Shown here: positions 17,551 to 25,165 of the stretch, one piece after another
Position numbering within the stretch: position 1 is the stretch's first letter
How the letters are laid out: every line of letters starts with the position of its first letter
Source: an uncultured Spirochaetaceae bacterium
GTDB lineage: Bacteria > Spirochaetota > Spirochaetia > Treponematales > Treponemataceae
Direction: 5' to 3'
Assembly (NCBI GenBank): GCA_902783245.1
Contig: CACZQF010000053.1
Span: forward strand, 1 to 35,082
DNA length: 35,082 bases
Notes under the pieces: model-generated
The model's database searches: none
Seen by the model: only the letters and a program-made list of their open reading frames with translations
Told to the model about the DNA's origin: nothing
Made by a program: the position numbers and the translations under genes

Positions 17551-17895
17551 CGTGCGGCAGGCTTTGATATTAAGGATGTTCCCGTCAAGATTCAAAAAGA
17601 ACTAGGACAGACACTGGCCCAAGGTATTCCTATGACTTTTACAAGAAAAAAGGCCGGAGCGCTCGGAATAGAGGCTGTTACGCCGCTTGCGGCAGAAAAA
17701 GCTTTCAGCAGCAAGGAAATCGTCGGATTCTGTACGGTGTATGTATTTACTTTTGAAGAAGCGTATCCTGTGATGGTCTGTTTTATGGGCGAAGAGGGAA
17801 ACGTAATAAGAGCACATGCAAGTTTTGTGTTAGATCGTGATATCATTACAGACCTTAAGGAAAACGATTTAAAACTTGAGCTGATAAAGAATTGA
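17551..17895 (+). pseudogene. ORF lacking a start, possibly frameshifted from upstream
   Basis: An open frame begins inside the end of the YD-repeat gene (17518) in the -1 frame relative to it and runs to 17895. Its sequence looks genuinely coding from about 17560 (RAAGFDIKDVPVKIQKELGQ, then GIEAVTPLAAEKAFSSKEIV, then VLDRDIITDLKENDL), yet no ATG, GTG or TTG occurs before ATG 17632, and no Shine-Dalgarno precedes that ATG. It may be a 5'-truncated gene, a fusion partner lost by a frameshift, or an 87-residue protein starting at 17632. The family is not recognised. Confidence 0.5.
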
Positions 17896-17954
17896 TTCGT
17901 GCCGAGGGTTTCATACCCCCGATGCCGCTGGAAACTGCGTTGCGAAGCGATTTA

Positions 17955-17989
17955 ATGGTACCTCGAAAACTCCGCTTTCGTGGTTCCCA
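17955..17989. repeat. Imperfect long hairpin before the AmmeMemoRadiSam genes
   Basis: ACC-t-CGAAA (17960-17968) pairs with TTTCG-t-GGT (17976-17984), and the outer TGG and CCA extend it. There is no T-run. It lies in the 118-nt gap between the start-less ORF and the AMMECR1 fusion gene and may be a dispersed repeat or an mRNA structure. Confidence 0.3.
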
Positions 17990-18013
17990 TAAAAAGAAAT
18001 ATGGAGGTTCTTT

Positions 18014-19399
18014 ATGTCGATTATAGCCGCTTTTATGGTTCCGCATCCGCCGATGATTGTGAGCGAGGTCGGCCGGGGAAGTGAGAAACAGATTTCTAGG
18101 ACGATTAAAGCCTATGAAAAGGCTGCAGAAGAAATTGCTTCCCTCAAGCCGGAGACTATTATTATCTCCAGTCCTCACAGCGTAATGTATTCTGATTATT
18201 TCCATATCTCTCCGGGAACCGGGGCTGTCGGTTCGTTTGCTGATTTTGGTGCATCTCAGGTTCGTTTTGATGTTGAATATGATGAAGAACTGGTAAAACG
18301 GCTGGCCGGCAAGGCGGAAGCGTCCCGCTTTCCTGCAGGCACGCTTGGCGAAAAGAACAAGGAGCTTGACCACGGAACGATGGTTCCGCTCTGGTTTATT
18401 CTCAAAAAATACAAGGATTTTAAGCTTGTGCGTACAGGACTTTCGGGATATGACCTTCTGAAACATTACGAATACGGAATGCTCATAAAAGACACGGTAG
18501 AGGAATTGGGCAGAAAGGTTGTTTATGTAGCCAGCGGAGATTTGTCGCATAAACTTCAGGATTACGGGCCGTATGGTTTTGCCGAGGAAGGCCCGGTGTA
18601 TGATGAGCGGATAATGGATGTGTGTGCCGGCGCGCGATTCGGAGAGCTTTTTGATTTTGATGAAAACTTCTGCGAAAAGGCTGCGGAGTGCGGTCATAAA
18701 TCTTTTGTGATAATGGCAGGCGCGCTTGACGGCAGGGCAGTGGAAGCAACCCAATATTCACACGAGGATGTTACAGGTGTGGGCTATGGAATCTGTTCGT
18801 TTATCCCGAAGGGGAAAGATGAATCACGGCACTTTCTAAAAACACGGCTCAAGCTGGTAGAAAATGAGCTGGAACAGAAACGGCAGAAATCTGATGCCTA
18901 TGTAAAGCTTGCCAGGGCTTCCGCAGAATATTTTGTAAAAAACGGGGACGTTATGCCGCTTCCTGACCGGGTTCCTGAAGAGCTTTTGAACACAAAGGCA
19001 GGTGCATTTGTTTCGATACATAAGTTCGGGGCTTTGCGCGGCTGTATAGGAACTATTGCTTCAACCCAGAAAAATCTTGCGCAGGAAATAATTGAAAATG
19101 CTGTGAGCGCTGTTTCCAAGGATCCGCGTTTTCATCCGGTAAGTGAAGATGAATTAAAATTCCTTGATATAACTGTTGATGTTCTGGGCGAGGCGGAAAG
19201 CATAAAATCAGAAGCAGAACTTGATGTGAAAAAATACGGCGTAATCGTAGAGAGCGGATATAAAAGAGGGCTGCTGCTTCCGGACCTTGACGGCGTTGAT
19301 ACGGTTGAACAGCAGGTTGCAATCGCAAGAAGAAAAGGCGGTATTGCTCCCGGCGAAAAAGTTCATTTGTTCCGCTTTGAGGTTGTGCGCCATTATTGA
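18014..19399 (+). CDS. amrA: MEMO/LigB-like domain fused to AMMECR1 domain
   Basis: A 461-residue cytoplasmic protein. Residues 1-265 match the class III extradiol dioxygenase/MEMO fold: VPHPPM (His11), SSPHSVMY (His55), LDHGTMVPL (His120) and SGDLSH (His179) are the likely metal-site histidines. Residues about 292-461 are an AMMECR1 domain with the hallmark LRGCIGT (341-347) and PRFHPV. With the radical SAM gene 25 nt downstream, this gives all three parts of the AmmeMemoRadiSam system in two genes. The biochemical reaction of the bacterial system is, to my knowledge, not settled. GGAGG lies 6-7 nt before ATG 18014. The fusion physically links the two partners usually encoded separately. Confidence 0.88.
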   Translation: MSIIAAFMVPHPPMIVSEVGRGSEKQISRTIKAYEKAAEEIASLKPETIIISSPHSVMYSDYFHISPGTGAVGSFADFGASQVRFDVEYDEELVKRLAGKAEASRFPAGTLGEKNKELDHGTMVPLWFILKKYKDFKLVRTGLSGYDLLKHYEYGMLIKDTVEELGRKVVYVASGDLSHKLQDYGPYGFAEEGPVYDERIMDVCAGARFGELFDFDENFCEKAAECGHKSFVIMAGALDGRAVEATQYSHEDVTGVGYGICSFIPKGKDESRHFLKTRLKLVENELEQKRQKSDAYVKLARASAEYFVKNGDVMPLPDRVPEELLNTKAGAFVSIHKFGALRGCIGTIASTQKNLAQEIIENAVSAVSKDPRFHPVSEDELKFLDITVDVLGEAESIKSEAELDVKKYGVIVESGYKRGLLLPDLDGVDTVEQQVAIARRKGGIAPGEKVHLFRFEVVRHY

Positions 19400-19424
19400 G
19401 GATGCAGGCCCGCCGGAGAGTGCT

Positions 19425-20273
19425 ATGCCAATCTGTGATGTATGTTTCAGACATTGTAAGATAGAAGAAGACTCAACAGGTGTTTGCGGCGCCCGCACCT
19501 GCCGTAACGGACAGATAGTTGCAGAAAACTACGGAAAGCTTACTTCTGTTGCGCTCGACCCGATAGAAAAGAAACCGCTCAAAATGTTCCATCCCGGCGC
19601 TAGTATTTTGTCTGTCGGCTCTTACGGCTGTAATCTGCGCTGTCCTTTCTGCCAGAATCACAGCATTTCGTGGTCGCAAAAAGCGTTTGAATATAAAAAC
19701 CGGGCAGACTGCTATTCACCTGAAGAAATTGTAAAAACCTCGCTGTCCCTGCGCGCGCGCGGAAACATAGGAATTGCGTTTACCTACAACGAGCCGCTTA
19801 TAGGCTATGAGTTTGTCCGCGATACGGCAAAGCTCTCAAAAGAAGCCGGAATGGAAAATGTCCTTGTGACAAACGGGACTGCAACAAAAAACGTGCTGGA
19901 ACAGATCACGCCGTATATCGATGCCATGAATATCGACCTGAAAGCTTTTACCGAACGGTTTTACAAAGATCTGCTTGACGGTGACTTTCAGATGGTAAAG
20001 GATTTTATTGAAGGCGCGGTACAGTCCTGCCATGTTGAGCTTACTACGCTGATTATCCCCGGCGAAAATGACAGCGATGAAGAAATGCGGAAACTGTCCG
20101 CTTGGGCCGCAGGTCTTGAAAATCAATACAGGAAAAAAATCCCGCTTCACATCACACGGTTCTTTCCTATGTTCAAAATGACAGATAAGGAGCCGACCCC
20201 GGTGAACACAGTAATGAAGCTGGTTGAAATCGCAAAAGAAAACCTGGAATTTGTTTTTCCCGGGAATGTATAG
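19425..20273 (+). CDS. amrS: AmmeMemoRadiSam-type radical SAM enzyme
   Basis: A 282-residue radical SAM protein related to pyruvate formate-lyase activases. The 4Fe-4S cluster motif CNLRCPFC is at about residues 68-75. A second, N-terminal cysteine set (CDVCFRHC, then CGARTC) is typical of this subfamily. FTYNEPLIGYEF, LVTNGT and NIDLKAF follow the usual barrel order. ATG 19425 is chosen because GGAG lies 8 nt upstream and the family starts directly before the first Cys cluster; a longer in-frame reading from 19287 would overlap the AMMECR1 gene by 113 nt. It forms an operon with the upstream fusion gene. The substrate is unknown. Confidence 0.9.
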   Translation: MPICDVCFRHCKIEEDSTGVCGARTCRNGQIVAENYGKLTSVALDPIEKKPLKMFHPGASILSVGSYGCNLRCPFCQNHSISWSQKAFEYKNRADCYSPEEIVKTSLSLRARGNIGIAFTYNEPLIGYEFVRDTAKLSKEAGMENVLVTNGTATKNVLEQITPYIDAMNIDLKAFTERFYKDLLDGDFQMVKDFIEGAVQSCHVELTTLIIPGENDSDEEMRKLSAWAAGLENQYRKKIPLHITRFFPMFKMTDKEPTPVNTVMKLVEIAKENLEFVFPGNV

Positions 20274-20353
20274 GGAACTGGTGAGAAAGGTTGGAATCTT
20301 TCATGTTCTTTTCGCGCTGCCGGTATTTCTGCTGGATTTTTAAGCAGAATCCC

Positions 20354-20382
20354 TTGACTGTCCTGTGCTGTTTGGATATTAT
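20354..20382 (+). promoter_or_regulatory. Promoter of the rpsF operon
   Basis: TTGACT (20354-20359), 17 nt, TATTAT (20377-20382). The predicted start is near 20389, leaving a leader of about 49 nt that contains a short GC-rich hairpin around 20400-20416 and then AAGGAG before rpsF. Confidence 0.65.
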
Positions 20383-20437
20383 AAATAACCCCCTTGAGGC
20401 TGCGTATGCGGCTTCCATTTGTCCATAAGGAGACAGC

Positions 20438-20731
20438 ATGAGAAAGTATGAATTAATGGCTATCTACCCCCTTGATGAGGAGAAGTCAAAGAAAGGGTCT
20501 GAGACATTAAAGGCAGACCTTGCAAAATTCGGTGCAACCATCGAAAAAGAAGAACCCTTCGGTGACCGCGATCTTACCTATGAAGTAAAGAAGCAGACCC
20601 GCGGCCGCTTTATCCTGAGCGTTATCAGCGTCAATCCCGAAAAACTGCAGGACATTGACCGCCAGTTCAAGCTCAATGACAACCTTCTGAAATACCTTTT
20701 TGTCAAAATCGACGAAAGAAAAGCAAGGTAA
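20438..20731 (+). CDS. rpsF: 30S ribosomal protein S6
   Basis: A 97-residue S6, which binds S18 and the central domain of 16S rRNA. It begins MRKYELMAIYPLDEEKSKKG, carries FGDRDLTYEVKKQTRGRF in the middle and FKLNDNLLKYLFVK near the end, as in bacterial S6. AAGGAG lies 7 nt before the ATG. First gene of rpsF-ssb-rpsR-rplI-dnaB, an order common in bacteria. There is no acidic C-terminal extension. Confidence 0.97.
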   Translation: MRKYELMAIYPLDEEKSKKGSETLKADLAKFGATIEKEEPFGDRDLTYEVKKQTRGRFILSVISVNPEKLQDIDRQFKLNDNLLKYLFVKIDERKAR

Positions 20732-20773
20732 CAAACCACATCCATCAATTCAACAAAAATACGGAGGAGCAGA

Positions 20774-21271
20774 ATGACAGATCTTAACCATGTAGTGCTT
20801 GTAGGTCGTTTGACAAGGGACTTGGGAGCGGACGAACGTTCTTTTGCGTATACTCCGAGCGGTCAGGCGCGGGCAAACGTAAGTATTGCCGTTAACCGCA
20901 GCCGGAAGAACGGTGACCAGTGGATTGAGGAAGCGAATTTTTTTGATATTACGATTTGGGGTAAAACTGCTGAGAACCTGAAACCGTATCTTACAAAAGG
21001 CAAGCAGATTGTCGTTGAAGGATACTTGAAGCAGGACCGTTGGGAAAAAGACGGACAGAAGTTCAGCAAGATTACTATTCAGGCGACTAACGTGCAGCTG
21101 CTTGGTGGAAAATCGGACGGAGGATCCGGATATCAGTCCGGAAACGGCCAGCCGGCCGGGGGGTATGTTCCGAGATTCCAGCCCAAAGCACCGCAAAGCA
21201 TGCCTGCGGCCTCTGATGAAGTGCCGTACGGAGACAGCCCTGAGGGATTCCCCGAAGATATTCCGTTCTAA
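20774..21271 (+). CDS. ssb: Single-stranded DNA-binding protein
   Basis: A 165-residue SSB that coats single-stranded DNA and recruits repair and replication proteins. The OB fold spans residues 1-110 ([14 protein letters not shown], then [14 protein letters not shown], then [16 protein letters not shown]). A Gly/Gln/Pro-rich linker follows, and the acidic tip EDIPF is the partner-binding tail. GGAGG-like GGAGGAG lies just before the ATG. It lies between rpsF and rpsR as in many bacteria. Confidence 0.97.
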   Translation: MTDLNHVVLVGRLTRDLGADERSFAYTPSGQARANVSIAVNRSRKNGDQWIEEANFFDITIWGKTAENLKPYLTKGKQIVVEGYLKQDRWEKDGQKFSKITIQATNVQLLGGKSDGGSGYQSGNGQPAGGYVPRFQPKAPQSMPAASDEVPYGDSPEGFPEDIPF

Positions 21272-21291
21272 CCTTATACGAGGAGATTATT

Positions 21292-21633
21292 ATGTCTGAT
21301 GTAACAGAAAAAACAGAGGATCTGGCAGAAACTGCAGAATTCCAGAATACAGTTGATGCTCCTGAAACCGATCAGGATTCAGGTCGCGAAGGTGAAGGCC
21401 GCGGTCTTCACGGAAAGGGAAAGACCTATTTCCGCAAGAAGGTCTGCCGCTTCTGCGCCAACAAGGCAAAAATCGATTATAAAGATGCAGACGGTCTGCG
21501 CCGCTTTACCACCGAGCGCGGTAAGATTCTGCCGCGCCGCATCACCGGCACCTGCTCAAAGCATCAGCGTGAGCTGGCTAATGCCATCAAACGTGCACGC
21601 GCAATCTGTCTGCTGCCTTTCGTAGCTGACTAA
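21292..21633 (+). CDS. rpsR: 30S ribosomal protein S18 with acidic N-terminal extension
   Basis: A 113-residue S18. The core from about residue 40 is normal ([13 protein letters not shown], then [17 protein letters not shown], then [18 protein letters not shown]). It keeps a CxxC and a C-x2-H, so it is the zinc-ribbon (C+) form. The first ~37 residues are an acidic, Glu/Asp/Thr-rich extension, since S18 is usually about 75-90 residues. GAGGAG lies upstream of the ATG. The S6 partner is encoded two genes upstream. Confidence 0.96.
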   Translation: MSDVTEKTEDLAETAEFQNTVDAPETDQDSGREGEGRGLHGKGKTYFRKKVCRFCANKAKIDYKDADGLRRFTTERGKILPRRITGTCSKHQRELANAIKRARAICLLPFVAD

Positions 21634-21648
21634 TTTCGGTTCGGTCTG

Positions 21649-21668
21649 AGTCCGACTCCCGGACTGCA
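21649..21668 (+). other. Hairpin in the rpsR-rplI spacer
   Basis: AGTCCG (21649-21654) and CGGACT (21660-21665) with a 5-nt loop, extendable by CTG and CAG across a bulge. No T-run follows. It sits in a 99-nt spacer, long for this operon, and may set relative expression or be a processing site. Confidence 0.35.
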
Positions 21669-21732
21669 GATCGTCTAACTCAGGTGTCGTGCGTTCTGTT
21701 ATGCGCCGGTACCTATTTTACAGGAGCTTGAT

Positions 21733-22266
21733 ATGAAAGTTATTCTTAATAAAGATGTGAAGTACCTCGGTGAAGAGGGTGATGTAAAGAACGTAGCTGA
21801 CGGCTATATGCGCAATTATCTGCAGCCCAGAAATCTGGCTGTACCGTACAACGATGCTACGATCGCTATGTTTGAAAGCCGTAAGGCTGAGATCGAAGCC
21901 CGCAAGGAGCAGAAGCGCAAGGATTCTGCCAGCCTGAAAGAAAAACTGGAGCAGCTTGAGCTGGTTGCCGTTATGCCCGCCGGTTCCAACGGTAAGCTTT
22001 ACGGCGCTGTCACCACTCACACGGTTGCCGAGCTGCTGCAGAAAGCAGGCCATGAGATCGAGCGCAAGCGCATCGAGATCCCCGGCTCAACCATTAAAGG
22101 CGTGGGCAAATTCAAGATCATCATTAAGCTGTATGAGGCTCAGACAGCCGAAGTACCGCTGACCGTTAAGGCTCAGATCGAGGGCAAGGTTGTAGAAAAC
22201 GATAAGCCCGCTGCTGAGAAGGCTGAAGCCGCAGCACCCGCTGCTGACGCACCTGCCGCTGAGTAA
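21733..22266 (+). CDS. rplI: 50S ribosomal protein L9
   Basis: A 177-residue L9. The N-terminal rRNA-binding domain is clear (MKVILNKDVKYLGEEGDVKN, then GYMRNYLQPRNLAVP). The long connecting helix and C-terminal domain (GSNGKLYGAVT, then IKGVGKFKIIIKLYEAQTAE) follow. The last ~20 residues are an Ala/Pro/Glu-rich tail beyond the usual ~150-residue length. AGGAG lies 7 nt before the ATG. A strong terminator follows. Confidence 0.97.
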   Translation: MKVILNKDVKYLGEEGDVKNVADGYMRNYLQPRNLAVPYNDATIAMFESRKAEIEARKEQKRKDSASLKEKLEQLELVAVMPAGSNGKLYGAVTTHTVAELLQKAGHEIERKRIEIPGSTIKGVGKFKIIIKLYEAQTAEVPLTVKAQIEGKVVENDKPAAEKAEAAAPAADAPAAE

Positions 22267-22311
22267 ACAAATATCCGTTTGTAAGAAAACGGATTGTTTC
22301 TGACGCTTATC

Positions 22312-22356
22312 AGGAGATTTTTCAGGTATTGCTACCCGGAAAATCTCCTTTTTTTT
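22312..22356 (+). terminator. Terminator after rplI
   Basis: AGGAGATTTT (22312-22321) pairs with AAAATCTCCT (22340-22349), followed by a run of T to 22356. A second inverted repeat, ATCCGTTT/AAACGGAT (22273-22294), precedes it. dnaB therefore depends at least partly on its own promoter. Confidence 0.9.
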
Positions 22357-22407
22357 ACAGCGTAAGCATTTTCTTTTCTGCGTAAAGGGCACATCGAAAA
22401 ACTTACA

Positions 22408-22435
22408 ACATCGTAGATGTCAACATCAAAGATGT
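22408..22435. repeat. Twin ACATCnnnGATGT palindromes upstream of dnaB
   Basis: ACATCGTAGATGT (22408-22420) and ACATCAAAGATGT (22423-22435) are 13-bp palindromes repeated at a 15-bp period, ending 21 bp before the dnaB -35 box. The layout suits a pair of operator sites. Confidence 0.55.
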
Positions 22436-22456
22436 CCTTTTTCGCGGTGCTGTAAA

Positions 22457-22485
22457 TTGAGTTTTTACAGGTACATGTATATAAT
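22457..22485 (+). promoter_or_regulatory. Promoter of dnaB
   Basis: TTGAGT (22457-22462), 17 nt, TATAAT (22480-22485). The predicted start (about 22492) is only 3 nt before the ATG at 22495, and no Shine-Dalgarno is present, so the mRNA is predicted to be leaderless. Confidence 0.65.
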
Positions 22486-22494
22486 AGATTTGTT

Positions 22495-23829
22495 ATGGAC
22501 TATTCTACATTAAAAGATAAAGTTCCCCCGAATAATCTTGAGGCCGAACAGGCAACGCTTGGTGCGCTGCTGCTTGATTGGTCGGCGATGACGGATATTG
22601 TGACGCTGCTGCGGCCTGACCGCTTTTATTCATTGCAGAACAGAACCGTGTTTGAAGGGCTTGTTGAGCTTTTCAGACAGAATATACGCGGAGATATCGT
22701 AGCTCTGACCGAAGAGCTGTCCAAAAAAGGAAAGCTTGAAAAAGCCGGAGGCGCGGCCTATATAGCTTCGCTTACCGATAAGGTGCCCACAAGCGCGAAT
22801 ATACGGTATTATGCTGATATCGTGCTTGAGCAGTCCATCCGCCGGGAGCTCATCCGTATTTCGTCGGAGATAAAAGCGGATGCGTATAATGAGACCAAAA
22901 AGACGACAGATGTGCTTGAGTCTGCGGAAAAGCAGGTGTTCGCGCTGTCGGACCGGAATCAGACGACGGTTATCCATGAGATGAAGGAGCTGGTCAAGAC
23001 GCTCGTACAGACCATTGAGGACCGCTACAAACGTAATTCTGCGTTCACCGGCATCCCCTCAGGTTTCGTAAAGTTGGACAATATGACCAGCGGATTCCAG
23101 AATTCGGAGCTTATTGTTATCGGTGCGCGCCCGTCTATGGGTAAGACCGCACTTGCCATGTCCATGATGCAGCATATTGCTGTGGAAAAGCATATTCCGT
23201 GCGGCTTCTTTTCATTGGAAATGTCGAGCGAGTCCGTGGGGCAGCGTCTGCTTTCCATGGAAGCCCGTCTGCCCGGCACCAAGCTGCGCTCTGGTATGCT
23301 GACGATCGCAGATTTTCAAAAACTGCAGGATGCCGCGGGTCGTATTTTTGAAGCGCCGCTGTATATCATCGACACGCCGAACATGCAGCTCCTGGATATA
23401 CGCGCCATGGCGCGCCGTCTGGTCCTGAACCACGGGGTCAAGATCATTTTTATTGACTATATCGGCCTTATTACCACCGAGAACAAACGCGCGGAGCTGT
23501 GGGAGCAGGTGACGGAGATTTCCAAGTCGCTCAAAGCTCTCGCACGTGAGCTTAACGTGCCGGTGGTGGCGTTGAGCCAGCTGGGCCGTGAGGCTGAAGG
23601 TTCTGAGCCTACGCTCGCGCAGATACGCGGCTCAGGCTCCATTGAGCAGGATGCTGATGTGGTTATGTTTATCCAGCGTGAGCGCAAGAAGACGGAGGAA
23701 GGCGAAATGCAGCCGGTTCAGGACGCTAAGATCATGCTGGCAAAGCAGCGTAACGGTCCTATCGGCGACATTCCGCTTTTGTTCCTCGGCTCATACACCA
23801 AGTTCGAAAACTGCGCCAAAGAAGAATAG
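22495..23829 (+). CDS. dnaB: Replicative DNA helicase DnaB
   Basis: A 444-residue hexameric helicase that unwinds DNA at the fork. The N-terminal DnaG-interacting domain (PPNNLEAEQATLGALLLD) is followed by the RecA-like motor: Walker A GARPSMGKTA (about 205-214), FFSLEMSSE, Walker B-type IIFIDYIGLI, LARELNVPVVALSQLGRE and IRGSGSIEQDADVVMFI. No intein interrupts it. It has its own promoter after the rplI terminator. It converges on the minus-strand barrel gene with only 14 bp between the two stops. Confidence 0.97.
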   Translation: MDYSTLKDKVPPNNLEAEQATLGALLLDWSAMTDIVTLLRPDRFYSLQNRTVFEGLVELFRQNIRGDIVALTEELSKKGKLEKAGGAAYIASLTDKVPTSANIRYYADIVLEQSIRRELIRISSEIKADAYNETKKTTDVLESAEKQVFALSDRNQTTVIHEMKELVKTLVQTIEDRYKRNSAFTGIPSGFVKLDNMTSGFQNSELIVIGARPSMGKTALAMSMMQHIAVEKHIPCGFFSLEMSSESVGQRLLSMEARLPGTKLRSGMLTIADFQKLQDAAGRIFEAPLYIIDTPNMQLLDIRAMARRLVLNHGVKIIFIDYIGLITTENKRAELWEQVTEISKSLKALARELNVPVVALSQLGREAEGSEPTLAQIRGSGSIEQDADVVMFIQRERKKTEEGEMQPVQDAKIMLAKQRNGPIGDIPLLFLGSYTKFENCAKEE

Positions 23830-23843
23830 CGCGGCGGCGCGTA

Positions 23844-25001
23844 CTACAGCCTTATTTCAAGCGTGAGCGGTACGGCCCACAGCCATGTATATTCATCGGC
23901 CGCGGTCTCGCGGTAGTGCAGCTGCCATCCTGCCGTAAAGAATGTTCTGCCTGCCGTGAGCTGCACGCGCGGATAAATCTCATACGCATCCCGTGATTTT
24001 GTATCATGCTTTGTGTCCCATGCGGCAAAATAACCTGCCCGGGGCTTGAGCCGCAGCAGGTTAGTGACCGGCACGACCAGCTGGAATACCGTAAAGAACG
24101 GCACCAGCGAGCCTTTGTTGGAATGGCCTGCCTCGGTTTCACTTGTAAGCTCTACGCCGCCGATCTTTGCCCTCAGACCGAGCGATCCGAAATACGCTTT
24201 CTGCAGGTCGGCCGTCTTATAGGAGGCCACCGGCTTGAACGATGAATTCGTCACGTAGGGGGATGCATTCCATGACCATGAGGCAAACACGCCGAGCCGG
24301 GAAAGCATGCCGCTGAACGCGCCGTTATAGTAGAGCGATGCGGTACCGCTGAAGTCGTCCGATGAATGGGAATTGACCGAACCGTCTTCGGCGGCGTCAA
24401 AGCATACACTGAGTCCGGCCGTAAGGGGCAGGGCAGTGTTCAGCTCTGAAAAATCATAGCTGAGCCCGCCGTTGAGACCCCATCCGTCCTTGAACGCTTC
24501 GTTCGTTTCTGACAGCGGCAGCGCTGCGCCTGCCGTGAATCCTCCGTATGAAAACCGCATGCCTGCGCCGCTTTTACCCCAGCGTGAAGCGCCGGTATAG
24601 ATTTCAGTGATTGAAAAGTACGCGCCCGGCAGGTAATAATTGTACAGCTTGCCGATTGCACACTCAAAAATATAGTTTCTGAGCGGGCGGACCTTTATGT
24701 AGGCCTTTTTAATATCCATGCGCTGCTTTTCTTCATCCGTGTTTGCGGCGCTGCTCAGACGGTAATAGATTTTTCCGCCCACGGTGACGGCATCGTCTGA
24801 AAAAACTGATTCAGCGTATGCGTAGGCGCCGCCGAACTGCTTTTTTGCATCGTCCTTTGCTGTGCTGCCTTCCACCTGTTCTACAGGCGTAACGCTGAAT
24901 GAAAGCCTGGAGGCTTGTCCTGCCGCGGGCATCAGTGCGCCCGCCAGCAGCAGGAGCATACCGGCTCCGGTGCGCATACGGTTAATCGAATGACTTGTCA
25001 T
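23844..25001 (-). CDS. Outer-membrane beta-barrel-like protein
   Basis: An exported protein of about 385 residues: a basic N-terminus, hydrophobic segment GMLLLLAGALMPAAG and a likely cleavage site around GQA-SRL. The mature part has many alternating, aromatic-rich strands (FECAIGKLYNYYLPGAYFSI, FFTAGWQLHYR, WLWAVPLTLEIRL), Gly-rich turns and no cysteine-rich or enzymatic motif, as in Gram-negative barrels. GAGGAG lies 3 nt before an ATG at 25007 and 9 nt before one at 25001; the second has the better spacing. A TATAAT lies on the minus strand at 25032-25027. The family is not recognised. It is divergent from the B12 operon, but a functional link is not shown. Confidence 0.65.
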   Translation of the reverse strand: MTSHSINRMRTGAGMLLLLAGALMPAAGQASRLSFSVTPVEQVEGSTAKDDAKKQFGGAYAYAESVFSDDAVTVGGKIYYRLSSAANTDEEKQRMDIKKAYIKVRPLRNYIFECAIGKLYNYYLPGAYFSITEIYTGASRWGKSGAGMRFSYGGFTAGAALPLSETNEAFKDGWGLNGGLSYDFSELNTALPLTAGLSVCFDAAEDGSVNSHSSDDFSGTASLYYNGAFSGMLSRLGVFASWSWNASPYVTNSSFKPVASYKTADLQKAYFGSLGLRAKIGGVELTSETEAGHSNKGSLVPFFTVFQLVVPVTNLLRLKPRAGYFAAWDTKHDTKSRDAYEIYPRVQLTAGRTFFTAGWQLHYRETAADEYTWLWAVPLTLEIRL

Positions 25002-25096
25002 AGGCATAAACTCCTCGGTACCGCTGATTATATTGTATTATCAATGATTTTATCTATAGGTTTCTTGAAAAGACCTGCTCGGAAACCATGCGTCCC

Positions 25097-25156
25097 AAGG
25101 TGAGTCAGCTGCGCACCGTAGGTGACTCGTCTACGCTCCAAAGGTGACTCACCTTT
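25097..25156. repeat. GGTGACTC motif cluster with a perfect palindrome
   Basis: AAGGTGAGTCA (25097-25107) and AGGTGACTCG (from about 25120) precede a perfect 17-bp palindrome around AAGGTGACTCACCTT (25140-25156). The three related motifs lie just before the 23-bp repeat array, whose units contain a similar GTGAC core. Confidence 0.5.
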
Positions 25157-25165
25157 CGCAAGTTT

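Noticed and set aside
17896-18013. tRNA-like gene in the gap before the AMMECR1 fusion
   Set aside because: There is a hairpin, but no acceptor stem, T-loop GTTC or anticodon arm could be laid out.
20389-20437. S6:S18-binding leader RNA before rpsF
   Set aside because: A short hairpin is present, but I could not fit the conserved loop and bulge of that motif with confidence.
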